From the NCBI RefSeq assembly GCF_014779555.2, contig NZ_CP094357.1:868001-932000 (forward strand): DNA of 64,000 bases. Reading direction: 5' to 3'. How positions within the stretch are numbered: the stretch's first letter is position 1; each line of letters starts with the position of its first letter. This DNA is from Lysobacter capsici (GTDB lineage: Bacteria; Pseudomonadota; Gammaproteobacteria; Xanthomonadales; Xanthomonadaceae). A program made the translations under genes and the position numbers. Of this stretch, positions 9,253 to 17,911 are shown piece by piece. Under the pieces are notes generated by a model that saw only the letters and a program-made list of their open reading frames with translations, ran no database searches and was not told where the DNA came from.

Positions 9253-9948
9253 ATGCAGCAGGCCGCGCGCGATCGCGCCGGCACGGCGGACAAAATCTTC
9301 GAGCCGGTGGTCAAGCCGCTGGCGGGCGCGATCGGCTATGTGGCCGTGCCGGGGTTTTCAGGCGGCGACGACGCCGGCCGCGACGCGTTCGCGCGCGGGA
9401 TCGTCGAACGCATCGCCGCGCGCGCGCCGAGCGCGTCCGCGGGCTGGATCGTCGATCTGCGCGGCAACAGCGGCGGCACGATGTGGCCGATGTTGGCCGG
9501 CCTGCGGCCGCTGCTCGGCGCCAGCGAGATCGGCGGCAATGTGTCGGCGCCCGGCCAGCCGATGCGGCGGTGGCGGCCGGAACAGCTCATGCCGAACGCG
9601 GCGACCTGGCCGCAACCGGATTTGCGCGCGGCCAAGGTCGCGGTGTTGATCGGGCCGCGCACCAGCAGTTCCGGCGAAGCGGTGGCGATCGCGTTCAGCG
9701 GTCGCGCCCGCACGCGCTCGTTCGGTCAGCCCAGCGATGGTCGTTCGACCTCCAACGAAACTATCGCATTGCCCGATGGCGGCGCCCTGCTGCTGACCAC
9801 GGCCGTGTTCGCCGATCGCAGCGGCAAGCTGTTCGGCGGCAGGATCGAGCCGGATGTGGTGGTGCCAGCTGGCGACGGCGACGGCAATTCCGATGCGTCC
9901 GATCCGGCGCTTGCGGCGGCGCAGGTGTGGCTGGCCTCCGACGAGTAG
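9253..9948 (+). CDS. S41-like (tail-specific protease) core, short and lacking the usual base residues
   Basis: 231 residues resembling the catalytic core of S41 peptidases. DLRGNSGG is the family strand-turn and GPRTSSSGEAVAIAF (nucleophile candidates Ser138-Ser140) matches the TASSxE serine motif. Full enzymes are longer, with an N-terminal helical or PDZ part; here the core starts almost at once. There is no histidine anywhere in the protein, and the Lys of the FGKG motif of CtpA/Tsp enzymes is Gln here (SFGQPS). The protein is therefore a fragment, a pseudoenzyme, or relies on a residue supplied by a partner. The frame is open a little upstream of the ATG, within the preceding gene; no better start is visible. 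Confidence 0.65.
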   Translation: MQQAARDRAGTADKIFEPVVKPLAGAIGYVAVPGFSGGDDAGRDAFARGIVERIAARAPSASAGWIVDLRGNSGGTMWPMLAGLRPLLGASEIGGNVSAPGQPMRRWRPEQLMPNAATWPQPDLRAAKVAVLIGPRTSSSGEAVAIAFSGRARTRSFGQPSDGRSTSNETIALPDGGALLLTTAVFADRSGKLFGGRIEPDVVVPAGDGDGNSDASDPALAAAQVWLASDE

Positions 9949-10279
9949 GGCGCGCTTTGATGCGACAGTGACTCGGCGGTGACTCGGTACTGATCCCGTA
10001 TTGACCCGCGTCCGAACCCGCCGTCCGGGACAAAGCGATCGACGCCGAAAGCGACTCGGCGCTTGCGCCGCGCACTCGCACTCACGCCCCCGCCCCCGCC
10101 CCCGCCGCGAGCCAGCGAGCAAAAACGTTTCATTCCTGAAATGTCCTGCCCCGCGTTGCACGCTCGTTTACTCGGGGGTGATCGGCGCGGACAGCGCATC
10201 GATCCACATCAAGGACCGGACCGGGCGCTGCTGCGTTCGGCCGAACAGCGCGCCGCGCTGAACTTTCAAGGAGAAACGC
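9949..10279. other. Leader region of the large beta-rich gene cluster
   Basis: No gene is recognised. It contains three consecutive CCCCCG units (about 10086-10104), giving three G5 runs on the other strand with single-base loops (possible G-quadruplex). It ends with an excellent ribosome site, AAGGAGAAACGC, directly before the ATG at 10280. The promoter of the 10280-15261 genes should lie here. Confidence 0.45.
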
Positions 10280-12748
10280 ATGCCGCTGGGTCGACTGCTC
10301 AATATCAACCAGGTCCTCGCCGGCATCCGTCCGGCGCCGGCCGCGCAGCCGATCAAGCTGCCCGGCGGGATCGTGGTGCCGGCGCCGGTGACGCCGGCCG
10401 TGGTGGTCGCGCCGCCGGCCGCGCCGCCCGCCGCCGCGCCGCCCGTCGCTGCGCCTGCGCCGGCCGTGCGCGTGGCGCCGCCGTTCATTCCCGGCGCGGT
10501 GCGGGTGAACCCGGCGATCCTGCGCGCGCAGCCGGCGATCGTCGCGCAACTGGAAGGCCGCACCCTGCGTCCGCGCTTGAACGACCTGCGCCCGGACCTG
10601 TTTCCGATCAAGACCGGCGGCGGTTTCGGCCGCGGCGAATCGCAGCATCCGATCAGCCCGACCCAGACCCCGGACGATCGTTGCCTGTATGAAAGCCCGA
10701 ACAACCCGCAGCAACGCTACTGGCTGCCGCGCTATCGCCTGCGCAACGCCAACGGCCGCTACGAGATCAACGTCGCCGAAGGCCAGAACGGCTTGTGGGC
10801 GGTGAGCCTGGGCCTGGAAACCTATCCCGCGCCGGAGATCGCCGATGCCGCGCGCACCGCGCAGATGCTCGAGGTCACGCGCAGCGCATCGGTGACCTAT
10901 CGCGTGCCCGGCACCGCGATCGAACAGCGCCTGCCCGCCGGCGAAGTGCAGAAGGACGCGACCGGCTGCGTGGTGATGCTGCAGCTCAGCCTGGCCGATC
11001 GCGACGGCCTGCTGCGCGCGTTCATGAGCAACGACGCGCAATGCAAGCTGGTGCTGTCGCGCGGCTTCACCGTCGCGGTGCCGTTGCCGGCGGGCACCTC
11101 GCCCGACGTGCCCAAGCGCCAGCTGATGATGGTCAAGGGCCAGATGCAACTGGCGCGCGCGCCGCTGGAAAGCGCGCAGCTGATGTCGCGCGCGGCGGTG
11201 GTCGATGCGAGCATGGTGGCGAAACCGGCGGTGACGCTCGATCCGGGCATTACCGCCAAGATGACCGCATCGATGGCGCCGATGCGCGCGGTCGGGGTCA
11301 AGCCGCCGGTGTCGCGCATTCCGATCTCGACGATCAAGGCGCGCCGTTTCGACGGCACCCCGATCATCGTCCAGCCCGAGCCGATGCCCGACGACGTACC
11401 GCCGCCGCCCGCGCCGGAAACGCGTTACGAAATCTCCAACCAGGTGCAGGACTGGGCGGTCGCGTTGTTCTTCGAACCGCAACTGCATCCGTATCTGTAC
11501 CCGGCCGGCAGCGCCACCGGCCCGCAGGCCAGCCGCTGGGTCGTGCATGCGCTGCGCTATCCGGCCGGCAGCGGCCGCAGCCACGCGTATTTCCAGGACT
11601 TGAACGATCCGGCGCGGATCTTCTACCTGCCCGACGCGTTCAAGCTCGCGCGCCGCAGCGAAGCGCCGCACGCGCCGTCGCTGGTGTTCCAGGTCGACCA
11701 GGGCGACAACGCCGAACAGGTGATGGTCGATCTGACCTGCGAAGTGCGTCCGGTCACCGACGGCGAGCGCCTGCTCGCCGCGCGCCGCGAGCTGGCCGAC
11801 AAGGTGCCGGCCAGCGCGGCCAATCCCAATCGCGAATTCGAACTGCGCCTGCTGCGCGCCAAGTCGAGCCTGCAGATGGCGGTGCTGCGCAACGGCGCGG
11901 TGCGTTCGGAAACCGTGGCCGCGACGATCGACTGGGACAACGGCTTCACCGTCAACGAGCGCTTCGAGTTCAAGGATTTCCAGGACGTGTTCGGCGTGCT
12001 GATGGCCGCGTCCAACTCCAACCTGCTGCAGGGCAGCGTGGTGGTGACCACCGGCATCAACGAGAACGTGATGGTGCCGGTCAAGCTCAACTTCGCCGAC
12101 ATGGAAGGCGAGTTGTTCCAGTCGATCGAAACCCCCGATCCGCAGACCGGCGCGGTCGCGGTCAAGCTGCTCAACGCGACCGAGAGCAAGCTGCGCATCA
12201 CCCAGTTGCCGACCTGGATCACCCGCGGCGAAGGCCTGGTGGTCGGCCGCATCGAAGGCCTGGACCTGAGCCAGCCGGTCGAGGTCGAGCCCGAACAAAG
12301 CCTGCAGTTCACCGTGCAGCCCACCGATACGCTCAGCGGCAACGCGCCGGCCGATGCGATCTTCAACACCGCCTCGGTGCGCAGCATCCCCGACGGCGAG
12401 GCGATCCTCAAATACACCCTGGACGACACCATCGATCAGGAAACCTTCCGCGCGGTCACGGTGATGACCGCGCCGGAAGTGCTGGAGAACATCGCCACCG
12501 GTTCGTCCGGCGGGCCGATCCTCAACATCATCGTCGAGTTCCGCGGCAACCGCCGGGTGGTGCTGGGCGAGGCCAACCAGAGCGTCGACATCGACGTGCC
12601 GGTGCCGTTGATGGACATCCTGTTGCGCAAGGACAGCGAAGGTTTCTACGAATACCGCCAGACGGTGGTGTTCAAGTCCGGCCAGAAATCGCCGACGACG
12701 CCGTGGCGCCGCGACGATGCGGGCGTGCTGTTCGTGACCGCGGTCTGA
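10280..12748 (+). CDS. Large beta-rich protein of unknown function, cluster gene 1
   Basis: 822 residues, no signal peptide or membrane segment. Residues about 30-80 are a Pro/Ala/Val-rich low-complexity linker (PAPVTPAVVV, APPAAPPAAA). A module with QQRYWLPRYRL (about residues 150-160) resembles the aromatic xWYxP signature seen near the N-terminus of three downstream products. A second related segment around 390-460 includes QVQDWAVALFFEP and FYLPDAFKLARR. The C-terminal third reads as several beta-sandwich-like repeats. The start has a near-perfect Shine-Dalgarno. It heads a run with the next two genes (4-base gap, then ATGA overlap). No known family is recognised; function unknown. Confidence 0.8.
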   Translation: MPLGRLLNINQVLAGIRPAPAAQPIKLPGGIVVPAPVTPAVVVAPPAAPPAAAPPVAAPAPAVRVAPPFIPGAVRVNPAILRAQPAIVAQLEGRTLRPRLNDLRPDLFPIKTGGGFGRGESQHPISPTQTPDDRCLYESPNNPQQRYWLPRYRLRNANGRYEINVAEGQNGLWAVSLGLETYPAPEIADAARTAQMLEVTRSASVTYRVPGTAIEQRLPAGEVQKDATGCVVMLQLSLADRDGLLRAFMSNDAQCKLVLSRGFTVAVPLPAGTSPDVPKRQLMMVKGQMQLARAPLESAQLMSRAAVVDASMVAKPAVTLDPGITAKMTASMAPMRAVGVKPPVSRIPISTIKARRFDGTPIIVQPEPMPDDVPPPPAPETRYEISNQVQDWAVALFFEPQLHPYLYPAGSATGPQASRWVVHALRYPAGSGRSHAYFQDLNDPARIFYLPDAFKLARRSEAPHAPSLVFQVDQGDNAEQVMVDLTCEVRPVTDGERLLAARRELADKVPASAANPNREFELRLLRAKSSLQMAVLRNGAVRSETVAATIDWDNGFTVNERFEFKDFQDVFGVLMAASNSNLLQGSVVVTTGINENVMVPVKLNFADMEGELFQSIETPDPQTGAVAVKLLNATESKLRITQLPTWITRGEGLVVGRIEGLDLSQPVEVEPEQSLQFTVQPTDTLSGNAPADAIFNTASVRSIPDGEAILKYTLDDTIDQETFRAVTVMTAPEVLENIATGSSGGPILNIIVEFRGNRRVVLGEANQSVDIDVPVPLMDILLRKDSEGFYEYRQTVVFKSGQKSPTTPWRRDDAGVLFVTAV

Positions 12749-12751
12749 GCC

Positions 12752-14566
12752 ATGTCCTTTTCCGGTCATCCCGATTGGCGCGCGCCGATGCAGATCGGCG
12801 AACGCATCGCCTATGCCGCCTACGATCGGCCCGGCGCGTTCGCGCTGCCGCCGACCCAACTGGCGGCGCAGACGCTCGACGAAACCCCGCCGCTGCGCCT
12901 GGACATCTTCCAGCAGGACCGCGGCAGCGCCGGGCTGGAGCGTTACTCGATCCTGTCGCTGGCGTTCGCCGCGCAGTTCGGCCTCGACGCCGCGCGCCAA
13001 GCCGCGTTCGACGCCGCGCAGAACGTGCGCCTGTCGCCGTTGCCGGTCGAAGGCGGCTGGCTGCGCTTGAACGCGGTGCAGGCGCTGGACTTGCCGGCAT
13101 CGCTCGGCGAACTGCTGCCGCTGGATGCGGCCAGCCTGGGCTCGATGGGCCTGGCGCTGCGCATGGACAGCGCGGCGACCGATCTGTTCGTCGCCGCCCT
13201 GCAGCGCGGCCTGCTCGCGGTCAGCGCGCAAGCCTGGCTGCGCGTGCGCGGCGTCGCCGACCGCCTGCCGCTGACGATGAGCTTCGATCCGGCCGCGTTG
13301 CTGGCGGCGATCAAGTCGCTCGGCAACGGCGCGGCCACGGTCGATCATGCGCTGCTGCGGCAACGCCTGATCGACGCGCCTCAGACCTTGGGTCTGGGTC
13401 TGGCCGCGACCTCCGGCGACATCCTCAAGCAACCGCTGGCCGATGCGGTGCTCGATCGCATCGTCGCGCGCTTCGCCTCGCCACAGCCGTCCGCGGCCGA
13501 TGCGCCGAGCGGCGTGCGCCTGGTGTTCGACGAAGCGGCGATGCGCAGCGGCACGGTGCAGTGGAATCTCGCCGAGCCGCTGTTGACCCCGCGCCTGTTC
13601 GTGATCGAAGCCGATCCGCTCGGTCCGCTGCGCACCTTGCCCGGCGGCGAACTGCACGACACCGTCGTGCGCCGTCACGACGTGCGCGCGCTGGCCAGCG
13701 GCTGGCGCACGGTGACGGTGCGGCCGAACCTGCCGCAGCGGCGCATCGGCGTGGTCTCGACCCAGGTCGAGCTGCAACTGCCGGCCAAACCGCCGGCGCG
13801 CATGTTCACGATCAAGACCAGCACGCCGCTGGCCGCGTCGGATCGGCCGATCACGGTCGATCTGCGCCTGAGCCCCAAGGAAGCGCTGAGCTATCAGTGG
13901 CAGACCACCGCGGTCGTGCTCAGCGACGGTCGCGCCGAATCGATCAAGGGCCCGGTGCGCAAATCCGAGCGCGAGCATCTGCTGATCGAAGCCGAGGATT
14001 TCGGCCTGCGTTTCGTTCCGATCGAAGCCGAGCCGGCGTTTCTGGCCCAGGCCGACGTCGAGGTCGAATGCGCGGGCACACGCAAGGGTCGGGCCTGGTC
14101 GGTGCGCGGCGTGCTCGACGATGTGTCGCCGAGCCTGGCGTTCGCGATCCCGGCCGATGTCCAGGACGCGAAGCTGCGCGCGAGCGCGCGTTCGCGCCAG
14201 GACGGCCGCGCCTGCGCGATGGCGCCGGTCGATGCCGACAGTCTGCGTCTGGATGCTTTCAGTTTCGAAGGCGCCGGCTCGCGCGAACTCGAAGCGGTCT
14301 GCGACTTCGACGACGCCGCGGCGCAGATTCTGATCGAGATCGCGCCGGAAGACGGCACCGAGCAGCCGGCACGACGCCGCCTGCTGAAATTCACCCGCAA
14401 CACCCCGCGCGCGCATTGGACCTGGCTTGCGCTGTCGCCGTTCCGCTCCGGCTATCGCTGGCGCTGGACCGCGCAGTCGCCCTGGTCGGACGTGCTGCAA
14501 CCCGATACGCCGCTGCGACTGCGCAGCAGCGATGCCTCAAGGACGAACAACGGAGCAGGGACATGA
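12752..14566 (+). CDS. Beta-rich protein of unknown function, cluster gene 2
   Basis: 604 residues, starting 4 bases after the previous stop, so translationally coupled. No signal peptide, membrane span or cysteine-rich region. It is rich in short beta strands, with segments such as VRLVFDEAAMRSGTVQWNL and a possible repeated module of about 90 residues in the C-terminal half (RMFTIKTSTPL, YQWQTTAVVL). The final part has a WTWLALSPFRSGYRWRW aromatic run. The last codons overlap the ATG of the next gene (ATGA at 14563-14566). No family is recognised; the context places it in the same complex or pathway as its neighbours. Confidence 0.8.
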   Translation: MSFSGHPDWRAPMQIGERIAYAAYDRPGAFALPPTQLAAQTLDETPPLRLDIFQQDRGSAGLERYSILSLAFAAQFGLDAARQAAFDAAQNVRLSPLPVEGGWLRLNAVQALDLPASLGELLPLDAASLGSMGLALRMDSAATDLFVAALQRGLLAVSAQAWLRVRGVADRLPLTMSFDPAALLAAIKSLGNGAATVDHALLRQRLIDAPQTLGLGLAATSGDILKQPLADAVLDRIVARFASPQPSAADAPSGVRLVFDEAAMRSGTVQWNLAEPLLTPRLFVIEADPLGPLRTLPGGELHDTVVRRHDVRALASGWRTVTVRPNLPQRRIGVVSTQVELQLPAKPPARMFTIKTSTPLAASDRPITVDLRLSPKEALSYQWQTTAVVLSDGRAESIKGPVRKSEREHLLIEAEDFGLRFVPIEAEPAFLAQADVEVECAGTRKGRAWSVRGVLDDVSPSLAFAIPADVQDAKLRASARSRQDGRACAMAPVDADSLRLDAFSFEGAGSRELEAVCDFDDAAAQILIEIAPEDGTEQPARRRLLKFTRNTPRAHWTWLALSPFRSGYRWRWTAQSPWSDVLQPDTPLRLRSSDASRTNNGAGT

Positions 14567-15261
14567 GCTCGAACGAATCCCCGACCGCCGACACCGGCGC
14601 CGGTTACGAAAACCTTCGCGGGGTGCTGGTCGCGCCGGGCGATCAGGCGACGACCTGGTATTACCGCGCCGCCGCGCCGACGCTGGCGACCGATGCGAAC
14701 GGACGCGTGCAGTTCACCTTGATCAACGCCGGACCGATGACGATGTTCGCCTGCACCGGCATGTGGGGCGTGGCGACCGCGACCTTGGACGCGGTGCGCG
14801 CCGATCTGGCCGCGCGCGCCGGCGTGCCGGTGGCGCAGTTGAACCTGCTGCCGGCGCCGGTCGAAGTCGGCGAGGTCAGCCTGATGCTCGGCGACGGGCA
14901 GGGAGGATATGTGCAACTGGGCAAGACCCGTTCGTCGGGCGCGCCGCCGTACCACGCCGCGTTCAACATCATGCTCGACGCCGATCAGGCCGCGCGCGTC
15001 CGCAAGGCCTTGAGCGGCGAACGCGGCTGGCTGGAGCTGCGTTACGCGATCACCGCCGCCGCGCCGAGCCGGCATACCGCGAGCACGACCACGAGCGACG
15101 CGGTCGATGTCGAGGTGTCGCTCCGCGCCGACGGCGAGCAGTCCGATGCCGGCCTGAGCCTGCGCAGTCAGGTCAGCACCTATGCCGAACGCGGCCAGGA
15201 ACAACAGCAGACACAACACGTATCGGCGGACGCCGCGGACTGGGGATTGCCCAAGCCATGA
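14563..15261 (+). CDS. Short member of the beta-rich paralogue family, cluster gene 3
   Basis: 232 residues. It carries the family N-terminal signature in compact form: GDQATTWYYRAAAPTLATD (about residues 25-43), comparable with DHADPEQWYYMP in the protein at 17912 and DHADKGQFWYLP in that at 20422. It also has the second shared segment AAFNIMLDADQAARVRKAL (about 135-155). It therefore looks like the two N-terminal modules without the C-terminal sandwich repeats. It begins in an ATGA overlap with the previous gene. No signal peptide; function unknown. Confidence 0.78.
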   Translation: MSSNESPTADTGAGYENLRGVLVAPGDQATTWYYRAAAPTLATDANGRVQFTLINAGPMTMFACTGMWGVATATLDAVRADLAARAGVPVAQLNLLPAPVEVGEVSLMLGDGQGGYVQLGKTRSSGAPPYHAAFNIMLDADQAARVRKALSGERGWLELRYAITAAAPSRHTASTTTSDAVDVEVSLRADGEQSDAGLSLRSQVSTYAERGQEQQQTQHVSADAADWGLPKP

Positions 15262-15660
15262 ACGTGGGATCTTGATCGTGTCGCGACCGGGCGCGAGCTG
15301 AGCGAACGCCGCCCGCGGCCGCGCTGCGAATCGTAACGGCGCCATCTTGCGCCAGCGGCGCTTGCCGCGCGATGCAACGGAAACGTTCGCGACCGGTGGA
15401 TCGGTCGCGACGGTAGCCGTCTCTTCGGGAACGACGATGTGGGTCTATCGCAGGCCCGCAGCGGGCGAGTATTGCCTTGTCGTTTTGTTGGAAACAGCTG
15501 AAAAATAGCACTTTTAACGTGTCCGGTACGAAGCGGTGGTGGCGTTCTAAAGATTCGAACCGCACAACGTTCGCCGCGGAACATCGTCGCTGTAAGCGCG
15601 CAAGCCAACGCGCGAGGCAATCAAACGAACTCAGGATTTATCAGGATAAGGAGCAAGTCC
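15262..15660. promoter_or_regulatory. 399-base region with hairpin, separating two halves of the cluster
   Basis: A 9-bp perfect hairpin TCGCGACCG (15387-15395) / CGGTCGCGA (15402-15410) without a T run could stop or stabilise the upstream transcript. Around 15470-15520 the sequence turns AT-rich (TTGTTGGAAACAGC, AAAAATAGCAC), the most promoter-like place before the ATG at 15661. The ribosome site is AAGGAG at 15649-15654. No gene is seen. Confidence 0.45.
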
Positions 15661-17814
15661 ATGCTTAAGATCGACAACGTTGACACCATCCTCGACCACG
15701 TGGTTTACGGCGACGATGCCAACGACTTCACCTACTACATCATGCCGAACACGCCGAACTTCGCGCGCATGGCCAGCGGCGGCCTGGCGCTGCGCTTCGT
15801 CGAGTACGGCCAGATCCGCGAGGACGGCGGCAAGAAGTTCGGCGGCTTCATCGCCTTCGACACCGAGCTGGCGGTCGCCGCCGACGTGCAGACCAAGATC
15901 ACCGCCGAACTGCAGAAGAAGCTGGCCGAGAAGTACAAGGGCAAGAACGTGCCCAAGGTCGCGATCGCGCCGGTGACCTGGACCGACGGCACCGTCGAGC
16001 TGCTGCTGACCGAGGGCGGCGCGCTGGTCGAGAAGATCCGCGGCGCCGGCAAGCCGTCGATCTACGGCAAGAACGTCGCCTCGTTCATGGTCGAGCTCAG
16101 CGAACTGGGCACGGCGATCTTCAAGGAAACCCTGAGCACCGGTTCGGCCTCGGCGGTGCAGGTCGTCTACAAGATGAACTGCTACATGCGCCTGCCGGAA
16201 ATGAAGGCCTGGGGCACCTGGAACGCGTCGGAGTTCTACAGCTTCTTCCAGGACATCAACACCGAAGACCGGATGTGGCACGAGGACAGCTACACCGAGG
16301 TGATCAGCTCCAGCCGCTGGAAGAACGACATCACCAAGACCCACTTCGAGTTCGTGCAGGCGCCCAACCTCAGCGCCGAGGACAACGCCAAGCTCGAGGC
16401 CGACATCCGCGCGATCATCAACAAGCAGCTCGAAGCGGCGGTGCAGCGCAACTTGCTCAAGGAAATCGCCGAGGTCGATCCGAACACCAAGGACCTGCGC
16501 GAAGAGCAGGACATCGAGGACATCCGCCGCACCATCAACAAGAGCCAGATCGCCAACGTGCGGGTGGAGTGGAGCGAGGCCAAGGCGGTCATCGTCAACC
16601 GCAACCCGCAGGGCATGCTGCCGACGATCACCTCGCTGACCGACGACAAGAAGAAGCCGCTGAAGTGGGAGGACTACTACTCCAAGATCAACCTGGACGA
16701 GTTCCTCAAGACCGTGCAGGTGGTGATGCGGGTCAACGCCGATTTCGCCAACCTGCCGATCCACAGCGTCGAGGTCAAGATCCGCTACCCGTACGGGCCG
16801 AACAAGAAGGTCCAGGAGTTCGTCTTCACCAAGCCCGACGACGTGGCCAAGTTCGAGGCCTTCGTGTTCGAGGGCAAGCGCGACTTTACCTATCAGGTCA
16901 CGGTCAACTACAAGGGCGCGACGTTCAAGCAGGTGTCGGAGGAGATCAAGACCGACGACACCAACCTGACCATCAACGTCGACGACCTCGGCGTGCTGGC
17001 GCTGGACATCGGCCCGGGCGACATCGACTTCGCCCAGGTGCCGCGCACCCAGATCACCGTGCGCTACAAGCACGGCAAGCAGCCGGTCGAAGCCAAGTTC
17101 AACATGACCGCGGCGACGCCGAACTTTGCCCTGCGCAAGATCATCGGCACGCCGCGCACCGAGGACATCGACCTGGAGTTCCTGTACACGCTGGCCGACG
17201 GCCGCCAGGTCAAGAAGCTGGCCAAGCAGCAGGCCAAGGAACTGTACGTCGACGATCCGTTCTCGGCGTCCAAGACGGTCAGCTTCCGCGCCGCCGGCGA
17301 TCTGTCCGCCGAGATCGCCTCGATCACGGTCGAGGCCAGCTACACCGACACGGCCAACAAGTACAACCAGAAGACCATCGTGACGCTGTCCAGCGACATG
17401 ACCTCGTTCGACTGGACCTTCCCGGTGGTCGACGAAACCCTGGGCGAGGTGAAGTACGCGGTCACCACCTTGTTCGCCGACGGCACCAGCAAGGAAGAGA
17501 ACGAAAAGGTCGCGACCCGCTCGACCATCATGGTCGGCAAGAAGCTCGACGCGCTGGAAGTGGCGGTGGTGCCGGACCTGCTGAACTGGGACGAGCTGAA
17601 GATGGTCAGCGTGGCGCTGTCGCACGGGACCAAGCGCATCGATCTGCGCTTCAAGCCCGGCGACGAGGAAAAGAGCTGGAAGCTTCCGCTCACCGACGGC
17701 GAAGAGCCCGAGTACAAGGCCACGGTCACCTACTTCCTCACCGACGGCAAGCGCAAGGTCGTGGGCCCGGAAACCAAGACGGATCTGTCGCTGTTCCTGG
17801 AACTTCCGGCCTGA
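15661..17814 (+). CDS. Beta-sandwich repeat protein of unknown function, cluster gene 4
   Basis: 717 residues, acidic, lysine-rich, no signal peptide. Its codon use is unusually biased to C/G-ending codons (many AAG, GAC, CTG), suggesting high expression. An N-terminal family module has GDDANDFTYYIMP (about residues 17-30). The shared segment NVASFMVELSELGTAI lies at about 138-153, then a helical part (about 240-300) resembling the helical part of the next protein. From about residue 350 to the end are repeated 85-95-residue units with a Y-DG turn (YTLADGRQ, TTLFADGTS, YFLTDGKR), read as Ig-like sandwiches. A good AAGGAG precedes the ATG. The role is unknown; a structural or adhesive role is inference. 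Confidence 0.82.
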   Translation: MLKIDNVDTILDHVVYGDDANDFTYYIMPNTPNFARMASGGLALRFVEYGQIREDGGKKFGGFIAFDTELAVAADVQTKITAELQKKLAEKYKGKNVPKVAIAPVTWTDGTVELLLTEGGALVEKIRGAGKPSIYGKNVASFMVELSELGTAIFKETLSTGSASAVQVVYKMNCYMRLPEMKAWGTWNASEFYSFFQDINTEDRMWHEDSYTEVISSSRWKNDITKTHFEFVQAPNLSAEDNAKLEADIRAIINKQLEAAVQRNLLKEIAEVDPNTKDLREEQDIEDIRRTINKSQIANVRVEWSEAKAVIVNRNPQGMLPTITSLTDDKKKPLKWEDYYSKINLDEFLKTVQVVMRVNADFANLPIHSVEVKIRYPYGPNKKVQEFVFTKPDDVAKFEAFVFEGKRDFTYQVTVNYKGATFKQVSEEIKTDDTNLTINVDDLGVLALDIGPGDIDFAQVPRTQITVRYKHGKQPVEAKFNMTAATPNFALRKIIGTPRTEDIDLEFLYTLADGRQVKKLAKQQAKELYVDDPFSASKTVSFRAAGDLSAEIASITVEASYTDTANKYNQKTIVTLSSDMTSFDWTFPVVDETLGEVKYAVTTLFADGTSKEENEKVATRSTIMVGKKLDALEVAVVPDLLNWDELKMVSVALSHGTKRIDLRFKPGDEEKSWKLPLTDGEEPEYKATVTYFLTDGKRKVVGPETKTDLSLFLELPA

Positions 17815-17844
17815 TTCCGTCGCTACGACCTTAGCCGCAAGCGC

Positions 17845-17869
17845 GGCGGGCCCGAACCTCGGGCCCGCC
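17845..17869. other. Intercistronic GC hairpin
   Basis: Perfect 10-bp stem GGCGGGCCCG / CGGGCCCGCC with loop AACCT and no T run, between the genes at 15661 and 17912. It could protect the upstream message 3' end or attenuate downstream expression. Confidence 0.5.
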
Positions 17870-17911
17870 GTCGCCGACACTCATCACGCTTGACTCGGAA
17901 GGAGTCCGATC

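Noticed and set aside
10130-14500. Very long open frame (over 1400 codons) on the minus strand opposite cluster genes 1-2
   Set aside because: It is antisense to genes with good ribosome sites and overlaps, and its translation is Arg/His/Gly/Ala-rich without domains, the usual shadow in high-GC DNA.
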